Shown: positions 1-8,686, counted from the first letter of the stretch. The stretch is DNA of 64,000 nucleotides from Planomonospora sp. ID67723 (GCF_015711605.1 NZ_JABTEZ010000007.1:1-64000); one strand, 5' to 3'. The notes: generated by a model not told the origin, from the letters alone. Translations and numbers: made by a program.

Positions 1-207
1 GCCATCCAGAACCGGTTCGAGCACACGATCAACAACCTGAACGTGTCCATCGAGAACCTGTCGGCCTCGGAGTCGCGCGTCCGTGACACCGACATGGCCC
101 AGGAGATGGTGAGCTTCACCCGCAACCAGATCCTGACCCAGGCCGGCACCTCCATGCTGGCCCAGGCCAACCAGGCGCCGCAGTCCGTGCTGAAGCTCCT
201 GGGCTAA
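1..207 (+). CDS. fliC: flagellin, C-terminal fragment (cut by window edge)
   Basis: The open frame enters from outside the window and stops with TAA at 205-207. It encodes the last 68 residues of a flagellin, the conserved CD1-CD0 helices that pack into the filament core ([20 protein letters not shown], then a tail ending SVLKLLG). The segment matches the 3' ends of the two complete flagellin genes downstream, so this is the first visible member of a tandem array. A hairpin follows it. The start and the variable region are not visible. Confidence 0.95.
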   Translation, partial: AIQNRFEHTINNLNVSIENLSASESRVRDTDMAQEMVSFTRNQILTQAGTSMLAQANQAPQSVLKLLG

Positions 208-256
208 TCCCGCCCCCGGGCGCCTGACCGGCGTCCCGTAGGCGAACGGCACCCGC

Positions 257-291
257 GAAGGGCGGCCGGCGTACCCCGCCGGCCGCCCTTC
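257..291 (+). terminator. terminator hairpin after flagellin fragment
   Basis: A 15-bp GC-rich inverted repeat (257-271 with 277-291) with a 5-nt loop lies about 50 nt after the flagellin stop. The same hairpin follows the next flagellin. There is no long T tract, as is common in high-GC bacteria. Confidence 0.8.
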
Positions 292-397
292 CGCTTTCCC
301 GCCCGCCGTACGGCAACGGACCGCACCGTACGGAAGGACCGCGGAAGGATCAGAGCGGTCCGGTCCGTAACAAATCCCAGAAAAACCGCTGGGATCC

Positions 398-425
398 CTC
401 AGCATCCCCACCCTTCTCCCGATGA
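398..425 (+). promoter_or_regulatory. sigma-28 (FliA)-type promoter of flagellin 2
   Basis: CTCA at 398-401, 16 nt, then CCCGATGA at 418-425, about 58 nt before the ATG. It resembles FliA promoters (CTCA, then GCCGAT..) that I recall from zoosporic actinomycetes. The element and spacing recur before the next flagellin and before chemotaxis genes in this window. A short inverted repeat (ATCCCAG/CTGGGAT) lies just upstream in both flagellin leaders. Confidence 0.75.
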
Positions 426-482
426 GAGGGGCAGACCGGGCCATGGATGGACCGGCATGACCCCGTCAAGGAGGAAATCACC

Positions 483-1367
483 ATGGGTCTGCGTATTAAC
501 CAGAACATCGCCGCGATGAACTCGTACCGGAACCTGTCGGTCAACGACAGCTCGATGTCGAAGTCGCTGGAGAAGCTTTCCAGTGGTTTCCGCATCAACC
601 GGGCGGCGGACGACGCTGCGGGCCTGTCCATCAGCGAGGGCCTGCGCGCCCAGACCGGTGGCCTGAAGGTCGCCGTTCGCAACGCGCAGGACGGTGTGTC
701 GGTCGTGCAGACCGCTGAAGGTGCGCTCACCGAGACGCACGCCATCCTTCAGCGCATGCGTGACCTGGCTGTCCAGTCCGCCAACGGTGGTTCCCAGGAC
801 GGCAAGGCGCAGCAGGCGGCGAACAAGGAGTTCCAGGCTCTCAAGACCGAGCTGGACCGGATCTCCGACACCACCGCCTTCGGCAGCCAGAAGCTGCTGG
901 ACGGTACCTACAACGGCACCTTCCAGGTCGGCTCCAACGGCAACGACGCCGCCGAGCGCATCAGTGTGGCCATCACCAACCAGGACGCGGCCACCCTGGG
1001 CCTGGGCAGCGCCACGCTGATCGGCGACGGTGCCGACAACACCGTCGGCAACGCGGACGACGGCTCGATCATCACCGAGAACGTCACCTCCTCTCAGGCT
1101 GCGATCGAGCTGCTCGACACCGCCATCCAGACGGTGTCGGACACCCGCGCCGGTCTCGGTGCCATCCAGAACCGGTTCGAGCACACGATCAACAACCTGA
1201 ACGTGTCCATCGAGAACCTGTCGGCCTCGGAGTCGCGCGTCCGTGACACCGACATGGCCCAGGAGATGGTGAGCTTCACCCGCAACCAGATCCTGACCCA
1301 GGCCGGCACCTCCATGCTGGCCCAGGCCAACCAGGCGCCGCAGTCCGTGCTGAAGCTCCTGGGCTAA
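483..1367 (+). CDS. fliC: flagellin (294 aa)
   Basis: Structural subunit of the flagellar filament, exported unfolded through the flagellar type III apparatus. The N-terminal D0/D1 helices (about residues 1-140) include MGLRINQNIAAMN and SSGFRINRAADDAAGLSISE; the C-terminal D1/D0 runs from about 210 to 294. A short variable segment (about 175-205) replaces the D2/D3 domains of enterobacterial flagellin, so the surface domain is minimal. The start at 483 is chosen because AAGGAGG lies 8-14 nt upstream; the upstream in-frame ATG at 447 lacks this. It is almost identical to the next gene except in the variable segment. A sigma-28-type promoter precedes it and a hairpin follows. Confidence 0.97.
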   Translation: MGLRINQNIAAMNSYRNLSVNDSSMSKSLEKLSSGFRINRAADDAAGLSISEGLRAQTGGLKVAVRNAQDGVSVVQTAEGALTETHAILQRMRDLAVQSANGGSQDGKAQQAANKEFQALKTELDRISDTTAFGSQKLLDGTYNGTFQVGSNGNDAAERISVAITNQDAATLGLGSATLIGDGADNTVGNADDGSIITENVTSSQAAIELLDTAIQTVSDTRAGLGAIQNRFEHTINNLNVSIENLSASESRVRDTDMAQEMVSFTRNQILTQAGTSMLAQANQAPQSVLKLLG

Positions 1368-1416
1368 TCCCGCCCCCGGGCGCCTGACCGGCGTCCCGTA
1401 GGCGAACGGCACCCGC

Positions 1417-1451
1417 GAAGGGCGGCCGGCGTACCCCGCCGGCCGCCCTTC
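1417..1451 (+). terminator. terminator hairpin after flagellin 2
   Basis: A copy of the 257-291 hairpin: 15-bp stem, 5-nt loop, about 50 nt after the stop codon. It separates two flagellin genes that each have their own promoter. Confidence 0.8.
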
Positions 1452-1546
1452 CGCTTTCCCACCCACCGCACGGGAACGGACCGCACCGTACGGAAAGATC
1501 AGAGCGGGCTCATCCGCAACAAATCCTGGAAAAGCCACTGGGATCC

Positions 1547-1574
1547 CTCAGCATCCCCACCCTCCTCCCGATGA
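1547..1574 (+). promoter_or_regulatory. sigma-28 (FliA)-type promoter of flagellin 3
   Basis: CTCA (1547-1550), N16, CCCGATGA (1567-1574). It has the same position relative to the ATG as in the preceding gene, within a leader conserved between the two copies. Confidence 0.75.
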
Positions 1575-1631
1575 GAGGGGCAGACCGGGCCACGGATGGA
1601 CCGGCATGACCCCGTCAAGGAGGAAATCACC

Positions 1632-2525
1632 ATGGGTCTGCGTATCAACCAGAACATCGCCGCGATGAACTCGTACCGGAACCTGTCGGTCAACGACAGC
1701 TCGATGTCGAAGTCGCTGGAGAAGCTTTCCAGTGGTTTCCGCATCAACCGGGCGGCGGACGACGCTGCGGGCCTGTCCATCAGCGAGGGCCTGCGCGCCC
1801 AGACCGGTGGCCTGAAGGTCGCCGTTCGCAACGCGCAGGACGGTGTGTCGGTCGTGCAGACCGCTGAAGGTGCGCTCACCGAGACGCACGCCATCCTTCA
1901 GCGCATGCGTGACCTGGCTGTCCAGTCCGCCAACGGTGGTTCCCAGGACGCCAAGGCGCAGCAGGCGGCCGACAAGGAGTTCCAGGCTCTCAAGACCGAG
2001 CTGGACCGGATCTCCGACACCACCGCCTTCGGCAGCCAGAAGCTGCTGGACGGTACCTACAACGGCACCTTCCAGGTCGGCTCCAACGGCAACGAGGCCG
2101 CCGAGCGCATCAGTGTGGCCATCACCAACCAGGACGCGGCCACCCTGGGCCTGACCGGCGCGGTGCTGTATGACGCCGACGGCGTCGACAACGTTCTGGG
2201 TGGTGCCGGCGCCGCCGACGACGCCACCATCGCCAGCAACGTCGCCTCCTCTCAGGCTGCGATCGAGCTGCTCGACACCGCCATCCAGACGGTGTCGGAC
2301 ACCCGCGCCGGTCTGGGCGCCATCCAGAACCGGTTCGAGCACACGATCAACAACCTGAACGTGTCCATCGAGAACCTGTCGGCCTCGGAGTCGCGCGTCC
2401 GTGACACCGACATGGCCCAGGAGATGGTGAGCTTCACCCGCAACCAGATCCTGACCCAGGCCGGCACCTCCATGCTGGCCCAGGCCAACCAGGCGCCGCA
2501 GTCCGTGCTGAAGCTCCTGGGCTAA
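1632..2525 (+). CDS. fliC: flagellin (297 aa)
   Basis: Second complete flagellin of the tandem array. It matches the preceding gene through the first ~180 residues and the last ~85. It differs in a short central segment (LTGAVLYDADGVDNV... in place of LGSATLIGDGADNTV...), the part expected to face the filament surface. The start at 1632 is supported by the AAGGAGG ribosome site. It has its own sigma-28-type promoter and a trailing hairpin. Near-identical flanks with a divergent centre suggest gene conversion among copies. Confidence 0.97.
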   Translation: MGLRINQNIAAMNSYRNLSVNDSSMSKSLEKLSSGFRINRAADDAAGLSISEGLRAQTGGLKVAVRNAQDGVSVVQTAEGALTETHAILQRMRDLAVQSANGGSQDAKAQQAADKEFQALKTELDRISDTTAFGSQKLLDGTYNGTFQVGSNGNEAAERISVAITNQDAATLGLTGAVLYDADGVDNVLGGAGAADDATIASNVASSQAAIELLDTAIQTVSDTRAGLGAIQNRFEHTINNLNVSIENLSASESRVRDTDMAQEMVSFTRNQILTQAGTSMLAQANQAPQSVLKLLG

Positions 2526-2575
2526 TCATCGGCAGGCGCTAACCGCGCCCGTTGACGAGCGGTGACGCATCAACG

Positions 2576-2610
2576 AAGGGGCGGCCGGCGTAACCCGTCG
2601 GCCGCCCCTT
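2576..2610 (+). terminator. terminator hairpin after flagellin 3
   Basis: An imperfect GC-rich stem (about 15 bp) related to the hairpins after the other flagellins. It lies about 50 nt after the stop and before fliD. Confidence 0.7.
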
Positions 2611-2686
2611 GCCTGTTCGGCCTCCCACCCCTGGGAGGGAGTGAACGCCCGCTTCGCGGCGGGCAACCTAGAGAGGACACGTATAC

Positions 2687-4066
2687 GTGGCTGGCAGCAC
2701 CGTCGACGGCCTTGTCAGTGGCATGAGCACCAGTTCCCTGATCGCTCAGCTCATGCAGGTGGAGCGGGTTCCCCAGACCCAGCTCCAGTCCAAGGTCACC
2801 ACCCAGCAGAAGGTCCAGACCGCCTTCCAGGCGATCAACACCAAGCTGGCCTCGCTCAAGACCGCCGCCGACGACATGCTGAAGGAAACCTCCTGGCAGC
2901 TCGGAAAGGCGACGTCCTCCTCGTCCTCGGTCACCGCGACCACGACGCCCGGCACCGTTCCCGGCAGCGTCACCTTCAACGTCACCGGCGTCGCCAAGGC
3001 GCAGGTGAGCACCGCCAAGTACGCCTCGGCCACCGACCCCGCGCTGGCCGGCGGCGTCACGAAGGTCGGCATCTCGATCGGCGGCGCCGCCGCCGCCGAT
3101 GTCAACGTCACCACGAACACCCCGCAGGGCGTCGCGGACGCGATCAACGCCGCAGGCCTGACCGTGCGCGCCTCGGTCCTCACCACCGACCAGGGCACCG
3201 TTCTCCAGCTCAGCTCCACCAAGACCGGCACGGACTACGGCTTCGCCGTCACCGGACTCGCAGGCGGAGCCCCCGACGACATCACCCTCGCCGACGACGC
3301 CGTCATCGAGGTGGGCAACCTCGCGGCCGGCGGTTACACCGTCACCAGCAGCAGCAATGCCTTCAACGGCGTCCTGACGGGCACGACCGTCAACGTGACC
3401 AAGCTGGAGAACAACGTCACCGTCACGGTCGACGCGGACAACGAGGCCGTCGCCGACAAGATGAAGGCCTTCGTCGACGCGGCGAACTCCGTGCTGACCG
3501 AGATCAGCACCCAGACCACCTCCACCGTCGGCTCCAAGACGAAGCAGCCGCTGGCCGGCAACTCCACCGCCCGCCAGATCTCGCAGACCGTCCTCGGGCA
3601 GATCGGCACCGGCCAGGACGGCTACGGGAGCTTCGCCCAGTTCGGTGTCCAGCTCGACCGGTACGGCAAGCTCACCTTCGACCGCGCGAAGTTCCTCACG
3701 GCCTACGCCGCCGACCCGGCCAAGGTCATGGACGCGGTGATGGCCGAGGACCCGGCGGTCCAGCCGACCACGGACTCCAACGGCTACACGGTCCCCAAGT
3801 CCAAGCTGACCCCCGTCATGGGACTCGCCGAGCGACTGTCGATCGCCGCCAACAACGGCAAGACCGTCATCACCGACGCCATCAAGGGCAGCGAAAGCCT
3901 GGTCACCGACCTCAACAAGCGGATCGATGCCTGGGACCTGCGCCTGGAAAAGCGCGAGGCGGCACTGCGCAGGCAGTTCAGCAACCTCGAAGTCTCCCTC
4001 GGCAAGCTGAACCAGCAGTCGACCTGGCTGGCCGGTCAGATCTCCAGCCTGCCCACGCCCGAATAG
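2687..4066 (+). CDS. fliD: flagellar filament cap protein FliD (HAP2)
   Basis: FliD forms the cap at the filament tip under which exported flagellin polymerises. The 459-aa protein begins STVDGLVSGMSTSSLIAQLM, the typical FliD_N signature. A Thr/Ser/Ala/Val-rich middle follows, then FliD_C (about 215-440), ending in a predicted helical coiled coil (LNKRIDAWDLRLEKREAALR) and QISSLPT. The GTG start at 2687 is preceded by GAGAGGA about 9 nt upstream. fliS follows after 20 nt, the usual fliD-fliS order. No sigma-28-type element was found directly in front of it. Confidence 0.96.
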   Translation: MAGSTVDGLVSGMSTSSLIAQLMQVERVPQTQLQSKVTTQQKVQTAFQAINTKLASLKTAADDMLKETSWQLGKATSSSSSVTATTTPGTVPGSVTFNVTGVAKAQVSTAKYASATDPALAGGVTKVGISIGGAAAADVNVTTNTPQGVADAINAAGLTVRASVLTTDQGTVLQLSSTKTGTDYGFAVTGLAGGAPDDITLADDAVIEVGNLAAGGYTVTSSSNAFNGVLTGTTVNVTKLENNVTVTVDADNEAVADKMKAFVDAANSVLTEISTQTTSTVGSKTKQPLAGNSTARQISQTVLGQIGTGQDGYGSFAQFGVQLDRYGKLTFDRAKFLTAYAADPAKVMDAVMAEDPAVQPTTDSNGYTVPKSKLTPVMGLAERLSIAANNGKTVITDAIKGSESLVTDLNKRIDAWDLRLEKREAALRRQFSNLEVSLGKLNQQSTWLAGQISSLPTPE

Positions 4067-4086
4067 CTGAGAACGGATAGCGCGTC

Positions 4087-4488
4087 ATGAACAACCCTTC
4101 CATGCGGGCCCGGTACATCGCCGACACGGTGGCCACCGCCTCTCCCGGCAAACTGCTCGTCATGCTCTACGACCGGCTCGTTCTCGACCTGACCCGGGCG
4201 GAGGAGGCACTGGGCGGCGGCGACCGCGAAGGCGCCGCTCAGCAGCTCATGCACGCCCAGGACATCATCATCGAGCTGCGTTCCTCGCTCAAGACGGATG
4301 TCTGGGACGGCGCCCCGGGCCTCTCGGAGCTCTACGGCTTCCTGCTCACCCAGCTCATCCAGGCCAACGTGCGCGGCGACGCCGAGCTGGTGGTCTCGTG
4401 CAGGTCGATGATCGAGCCGCTGCGCGATGCCTGGCGCACCGCTGTCGCCGAGGCCGGATCGCTCGCCTCCGCCGCCCGGGTGGCCTGA
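4087..4488 (+). CDS. fliS: flagellin export chaperone FliS
   Basis: FliS binds the C-terminal helix of flagellin in the cytoplasm and prevents premature polymerisation. The 133-aa all-helical protein shows the family pattern: an N-terminal YIADTVATASPGKLLVMLYD, a helical bundle, and YGFLLTQLIQANVRGD near residues 80-95. It lies 20 nt after fliD and 2 nt before the next small gene, so the three probably form one operon. Confidence 0.96.
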   Translation: MNNPSMRARYIADTVATASPGKLLVMLYDRLVLDLTRAEEALGGGDREGAAQQLMHAQDIIIELRSSLKTDVWDGAPGLSELYGFLLTQLIQANVRGDAELVVSCRSMIEPLRDAWRTAVAEAGSLASAARVA

Positions 4489-4490
4489 CC

Positions 4491-4832
4491 GTGGGCGCGC
4501 AGCCGCCCACGGCAGGCGACTGGCACGCCGCATGGTCCAGCGCGCTGGACGCTCTGGAGATGGACGTGGCCGCCGCCGAGGCGATGATCTCCGGCGACCA
4601 CCGCGAGCGCGAGCTCGCACCCGCGACCCCATGGTCGCCTCCCCAGAACCTCGGCCCGCTCCCGCTCGACCTGCGGCCCCGCGCCGACGCGATTCTGGCT
4701 CGCCAGCTGGAGGCGGCCAAGGCGATGGCGTTCGCCATGACGGTCAACCGTCGCCAGGCCGCCATGCTCGCCCGTGTCGAGTCCGGCAGCGACGGCGCCC
4801 CCCGCCCCGTCTACATCAACTGCGCCGCCTGA
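4491..4832 (+). CDS. small protein of the fliDS operon, unknown function
   Basis: The 113-aa protein starts at GTG 4491, 2 nt after the fliS stop, implying translational coupling. It is mostly helical (AAWSSALDALEMDVAAAEAM near the N terminus; ADAILARQLEAAKAMAFAMT near the middle) and ends VYINCAA. Its size and place after fliS match FliT-like or other late chaperones of flagellar operons, but I do not recognise a family signature. The flagellar role rests on context alone. Confidence 0.75.
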   Translation: MGAQPPTAGDWHAAWSSALDALEMDVAAAEAMISGDHRERELAPATPWSPPQNLGPLPLDLRPRADAILARQLEAAKAMAFAMTVNRRQAAMLARVESGSDGAPRPVYINCAA

Positions 4833-4853
4833 TCTTTTCCGCGGTCGCCCGGC

Positions 4854-5255
4854 TCAGGGGATCTCGACGAGCTCCAGGTGACCGTACCCGGCCCACCCGG
4901 CCGGATCCGCGGTGAGGACGGGCCAGCCGCGCGTCATGGCGAGGTACGCGGTGTGGGCGTGGTGAAGCTGCGTGTCGTGGGGGCGTGCAGCGTGCCGGGC
5001 CTGCCGAGCGACGCGAAATACGTCCTTATTGGTCAAGTTCGCAATTTCACAGGCCCGGAACCCGAGCAACCACATGAGGTCTTCGGGATCGGGATCGGCG
5101 ATGATCGTGGCCTGAGTGAGGGTGGTGACAGGCAGTAGGAGAGTGTCACCTTCGCTGGTGAGCACACCGAGCACGGAGCGGATGTCGGTGCTCCGCTCGT
5201 CGTCGGACAGAATGCGGAGAGTGGCCGTGAGGTCCGCCACATAGCCGGCGATCAC
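4854..5255 (-). CDS. PIN-domain toxin of a TA module (VapC-like)
   Basis: A 133-aa PIN-like ribonuclease candidate. The first acidic residue sits in GYVADLTAT and the C-terminal acidic signature is in VLTADPAGWAGYG; the middle acidic positions are less clear. The GTG start overlaps the TGA of the upstream RHH gene (GTGA), as expected of antitoxin-toxin pairs. VapC-type toxins cleave tRNA or rRNA; the target here is unknown. This is the first of three PIN/RHH modules in the accessory region. Confidence 0.75.
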   Translation of the reverse strand: MIAGYVADLTATLRILSDDERSTDIRSVLGVLTSEGDTLLLPVTTLTQATIIADPDPEDLMWLLGFRACEIANLTNKDVFRVARQARHAARPHDTQLHHAHTAYLAMTRGWPVLTADPAGWAGYGHLELVEIP

Positions 5256-5545
5256 GCGGCGGTGTTCTCCTTGTCTGCCATGGCCCTCTTACGGACGGCA
5301 GCGTCTTTCGCGGCATGCATGCGCCTACGGAGCTCCGCCCTGCGCTCGTCATAGGCCTCGGGATCGACGGCACGATCTTTCGCGATCATCGCAGCGAGAC
5401 GTTCACGCGATGACCGGTCGGCGTCCAGCCGTTGCTGGGCGAGGTCGGCGAAGAACCCCGAGACGGTGCCGCCTGTGGCTTCAGCCCATTCCTTGACCTG
5501 ATCGTGCAGTTCATCGGGGATGCTAATTGTGATCTTGGACGCCAT
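5252..5545 (-). CDS. ribbon-helix-helix antitoxin
   Basis: A 97-aa protein. Its N-terminal RHH DNA-binding motif (ITISIPDELHDQVKEWAEAT) is followed by a charged C-terminal tail that probably wraps the toxin. It overlaps the downstream PIN gene by 3 nt. RHH antitoxins normally repress their own operon. The frame is open further upstream to 5866, but ATG 5545 places the RHH strand at the N terminus and is preferred. Confidence 0.8.
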   Translation of the reverse strand: MASKITISIPDELHDQVKEWAEATGGTVSGFFADLAQQRLDADRSSRERLAAMIAKDRAVDPEAYDERRAELRRRMHAAKDAAVRKRAMADKENTAA

Positions 5546-6030
5546 AAACCGAGCATACCAACTATGGCATCGAGTCATTCTGTGATCGGAGAAGTCCGGA
5601 TCAGGAGTTCCCGACAGGGCCCGATTGAACTCCTCCCTCGCCTGAAGGCCGGAGCACTGCGGACGAACCCGGTAGACGGGCAGGAACAGATCCGAGAGGA
5701 GGACGATGTCCGCGGCCTCGACCGACTGCCCTCCCACCGGGTGCCGCCGTTCGATGGCCGGCATCGCCGAGCCGGGCGGCCGCCGGAGCTTCGCGCACTC
5801 TTCCGTCGTACTCCACCTGGCCCGGCTCCCGAGCGGAGAGGGGGGAAGCGGGACCACTCCGGTCATCGATCACGTGTGGGCCGCCTGCAGGAGACTCCTC
5901 TCCGCAGGCTGTCCCCGCTCAGGAGAGCAGGGACAGCCGGGTCGAGGTGTTTACGGCGTAAACACCTCGACTGGTCCGACCGGTTCCCAGAGCGTGGGCC
6001 GATGCTCCGGTCTTCGATCCGGAAAACCCG
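5546..6030. other. intergenic region without a supported gene
   Basis: No reading frame here has a ribosome site or recognisable motif. The region holds the promoter side of the TA module, one GTTTACGGCGTAAAC palindrome with 15-bp arms (5941-5971) and the end of the methyltransferase gene. Confidence 0.6.
5941..5971. repeat. palindrome a, core 5949-5963
   Basis: Exact core GTTTACGGCGTAAAC with perfectly complementary flanks, giving 15-bp arms around a single central base. The flanking arm sequence is specific to this site. Confidence 0.95.
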
Positions 6031-6687
6031 TCAGGCCCCCGGTTCCGCCCGGTCGTCCAGGCGGCGGACTCTGAGGACGTTGTCCACGTGGGTGATGGAC
6101 TGCCCGTCGGGGCCGGTCCGAGTCCGCTCGTGTTCCTCGCTGCGCTGCACCTCCCACTGCCCGTCCGGGAAACCGAGGGATTCCAGGACCTCCTGCGCTG
6201 TGGGGAAGTGCACGTCGGGATGGCGATCGTGCTGCTCCTTGCTCGGGAACCCCGCGTGTCCCGCGATGAGCAGGATCCCGCCGGGCGCGACGGCCGCGGC
6301 GGCGGCCCGCAGGATCTTCTCCCTGGGCATGTCACCCGGGGAGTGCAGGAAGCAGGCGGAGACGAGGTCGAAGGAACCCTCGGGGAAGGACGCTCCGAGG
6401 TCGTGCCGCTGCCAGTCGATGCGGTCGGCGACACCTGCCTCCGCCGCATGCCGGGTCGCGCGGTCGAGGGCGACGCGGGAGATGTCGACCGCGGTGACGC
6501 GCCAGCCCTGCCGCGCGAGCCAGATCGCGTCACCCCCCTCACCGCATCCCAGGTCCAGGGCGCTGCCCGGCTCCAGACCGCTGATCTCATCGACCAGGAC
6601 GGCATTGGGTTTCCCGCTCCAGATCCGCTCGCTCTCGCCGTAGCGGGCGTCCCAGAACTCCTCTTCCGAGAGCTTCTCGTCCGTCAT
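6031..6687 (-). CDS. class I SAM-dependent methyltransferase
   Basis: A 218-aa Rossmann-fold methyltransferase. The SAM-binding motif I is SALDLGCGEGGDAIWLA, followed by an acidic loop (VTAVDIS) and FDLVSACFLHSP at motif IV. The N terminus (EEFWDARYGESERIWSGKPN) resembles the thiopurine methyltransferase/TehB-like group that often handles small molecules. ATG 6687 is preceded by AAGGAGA. It lies downstream of, and co-directional with, the flavoprotein gene (78-nt gap), opposite an XRE-cupin regulator. The substrate is unknown; a detoxification role is a guess from the context. Confidence 0.88.
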   Translation of the reverse strand: MTDEKLSEEEFWDARYGESERIWSGKPNAVLVDEISGLEPGSALDLGCGEGGDAIWLARQGWRVTAVDISRVALDRATRHAAEAGVADRIDWQRHDLGASFPEGSFDLVSACFLHSPGDMPREKILRAAAAAVAPGGILLIAGHAGFPSKEQHDRHPDVHFPTAQEVLESLGFPDGQWEVQRSEEHERTRTGPDGQSITHVDNVLRVRRLDDRAEPGA

Positions 6688-6764
6688 CGGTTTTCTCCTT
6701 GTGGTTTCGTCTCGATCGGGGGCGCGGGCGTGTCCGGCGGCCGCCGGACAGGTGTTCGCGGCAG

Positions 6765-7730
6765 CTATGCGGAGAGGGGTTCCCGGCGGGCCGTGACGGC
6801 GCGGCGGGTCTCCTCGGCGACCAGGTCGGCGTTGATCGCCGCGGCGGCGCGCACTCCCGCGGCGGCGGCTCCGATGACCTGCTCGGTCAGGTTCGCCACG
6901 TTCCCGGCCACCCATACCCCGGGAACCTTCGTCGCTCCGGACGGGTCGGCGGCGATGTAGCTGCCGATCGAGTGCCCGCCCATCTCCTGCTCGGTCGTCT
7001 CCAGGCCCAGGCCGGTGAGGATGCCGGAACGGGCGGTGAGACGCGGGGTCACCACGAGGGCCCGGCGGGGGATCACCCGATCGCCGGCCAGCCGTACGCC
7101 GGTGAGCCGGCCGCCCGTCATCTCCAGACCCGTCACCTCCCCGTCCAGCACGGCGACGCCGCGGGCGGTCAACTGCTCCCGCTCGTCGTCACCGAGCGGG
7201 GGCGCGTCGTGCAGGAAGAGGGTCACGTCCTTGCTCCACTGCCGCCACAGCAGGGCCTGGTGGACGGCGAGCGGCCCGGTGGCCAGGACGCCGATCGGCT
7301 GGTCGCGCACCTCCCAGCCGTGGCAGTACGGGCAGTGCAGCACGTCACGGCCCCACAGCTCGGCCACACCGGGCACCTCGGGCAGCTCGTCGACCAGGCC
7401 GGTGGTCACCAGAAGCCGGTCCGCCACGACCGTGCGCCCGTCTTCGAGGACGACGCGGAACCCGCCGTCCGCCAAGCGCTCCGCTTCGATGACGGTGCCC
7501 TCCACGATCTCGCCGCCGTAACCGGTCACCTCGTCCCGGCCCGCGGCCAGGATCTCCAGGGGCGGCATGCCGTCCCTGGAGAGGTAACCGTGGGCGTGGG
7601 CCGCCGGGGCGTTGCGCGGCCGGCCGGCGTCGACCACCAGCACCGAGCGCCGCGCCCGGGCCAGGACCAGCGCCCCGCTCAGCCCTGCGGCGCCCCCGCC
7701 GACGACCACGACGTCATATCTCGCATCCAT
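6765..7730 (-). CDS. FAD/NAD(P)-dependent thioredoxin-reductase-like oxidoreductase
   Basis: A 321-aa flavoprotein. The N-terminal dinucleotide-binding motif is DVVVVGGGAAGLSGALVLAR; HCPYCHGWE is a CxxC-bearing motif of thioredoxin-reductase-like proteins; the C terminus (VPGVWVAGNVANLTEQV) is the FAD-binding end. ATG 7730 is chosen because GGAGGA sits 9 nt upstream; an in-frame ATG at 7751 lacks this. It is divergent from the XRE-cupin gene, whose promoter and inverted repeat lie between them. The physiological partner is unknown. Confidence 0.9.
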   Translation of the reverse strand: MDARYDVVVVGGGAAGLSGALVLARARRSVLVVDAGRPRNAPAAHAHGYLSRDGMPPLEILAAGRDEVTGYGGEIVEGTVIEAERLADGGFRVVLEDGRTVVADRLLVTTGLVDELPEVPGVAELWGRDVLHCPYCHGWEVRDQPIGVLATGPLAVHQALLWRQWSKDVTLFLHDAPPLGDDEREQLTARGVAVLDGEVTGLEMTGGRLTGVRLAGDRVIPRRALVVTPRLTARSGILTGLGLETTEQEMGGHSIGSYIAADPSGATKVPGVWVAGNVANLTEQVIGAAAAGVRAAAAINADLVAEETRRAVTARREPLSA

Positions 7731-7803
7731 CGCCCGCACTCCTCCGCTCATCCGTACGGCCGCAGCCGTCCCTGCGCGGAACTATGCGCCAGAGGCGGAA
7801 GAG

Positions 7804-7841
7804 TTGACAAACTTCGTTGCTGAAACAGCAAAATAGGAGGG
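7804..7841 (+). promoter_or_regulatory. promoter and operator-like inverted repeat of the XRE-cupin gene
   Basis: TTGACA at 7804-7809 and CAAAAT at 7829-7834 are plausible -35/-10 boxes. The -10 ends 7 nt before the GTG, so the mRNA may be leaderless. Between the boxes lies a perfect inverted repeat, TTGCTGAAACAGCAA (7817-7831), suited to a dimeric HTH regulator. Confidence 0.6.
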
Positions 7842-8434
7842 TGAGCGATGACGCATCCGACCTCGACGACGTCCTCCAGGCCGTGGGGCCGCGGCTACGG
7901 GCCCTGCGCCAGGAGCGCGACGCGACGCTGGCCGAGCTGTCCGCGGCCACCGGGATCTCGGTCAGCACCCTGTCCCGCCTGGAGTCCGGGCAGCGGCGGC
8001 CCACCCTGGAACTGCTGCTCCCGCTGGCCCGGGCCCACCAGGTGCCCCTGGACGAGCTGGTCGACGCGCCGGAGACCGGCGATCCGCGCATCCGGCCCCG
8101 CCCTATCAGCCGGTTCGGCATGACGTTCATCCCGCTGACCCGCCGGCCCGGGGGACTCCAGGCCTACAAGCAGATCATCCCGGCGGGCCGGCAGACAGGC
8201 GACCCCGAACAGAAGACCCACGAGGGCTACGAATGGCTCTACGTCCTGTCCGGACGGCTGCGCCTGCTGCTCGGAGAGCACGACCTGATCCTGACGCCGG
8301 GAGAGGTGGCGGAGTTCGACACCCGCGTCCCGCACTGGTTCGGCAACCCCGGCCCCGAGCCGGTGGAGTTCCTCAGCCTCTTCGGACCGCAGGGCGAGCG
8401 CATGCACGTACGGGCCCGCCCCTCCGGCAAGTAG
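7841..8434 (+). CDS. XRE-family regulator with C-terminal cupin domain
   Basis: A 197-aa protein. The HTH (residues about 12-65; LRALRQERDATLAELSAATG, then STLSRLESGQRRPTLELLL) is joined to a cupin sensor domain (YEWLYVLSGRLRLLLGEHDL...LTPGEVAEFDTRVPHWFGNPG). Such proteins repress neighbouring genes in response to a small ligand. GTG 7841 directly abuts AGGAGG, too close for a normal ribosome site, but sits 7 nt after a -10-like box, so leaderless translation is likely. TTG 7817 is an alternative. It is divergent from the flavoprotein gene and may control that operon. Confidence 0.88.
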   Translation: MSDDASDLDDVLQAVGPRLRALRQERDATLAELSAATGISVSTLSRLESGQRRPTLELLLPLARAHQVPLDELVDAPETGDPRIRPRPISRFGMTFIPLTRRPGGLQAYKQIIPAGRQTGDPEQKTHEGYEWLYVLSGRLRLLLGEHDLILTPGEVAEFDTRVPHWFGNPGPEPVEFLSLFGPQGERMHVRARPSGK

Positions 8435-8592
8435 GACGCGCTTCCGGCGTCGTGTGGGAAGAACGCGGGGACGCGGCATGCGGAGCCGATGACGTGGCGG
8501 GTTCCCGTGCCGGGGCCGGGGTGTTCACGGCGTGGGCACCCCGGCTGGTACGGCCCCCGCCCGCAGAACCCGCCCCATGCACGGCTGAAGGC

Positions 8593-8607
8593 GTTTACGC
8601 CGTAAAC
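8593..8607. repeat. palindrome b
   Basis: Exact core GTTTACGCCGTAAAC with little extended pairing. A duplicate lies at 14029. Confidence 0.95.
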
Positions 8608-8671
8608 ACTCCGACGGCCGGGCGCCAGGACTCCTCACCCCACCGCTCTCCCCGCACCGGCAACCGCAACC

Positions 8672-8686
8672 GTTTACGCCGTAAAC
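8672..8686. repeat. palindrome c
   Basis: Exact core GTTTACGCCGTAAAC. Duplicated with the surrounding block at 10961 and 14108. Confidence 0.95.
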
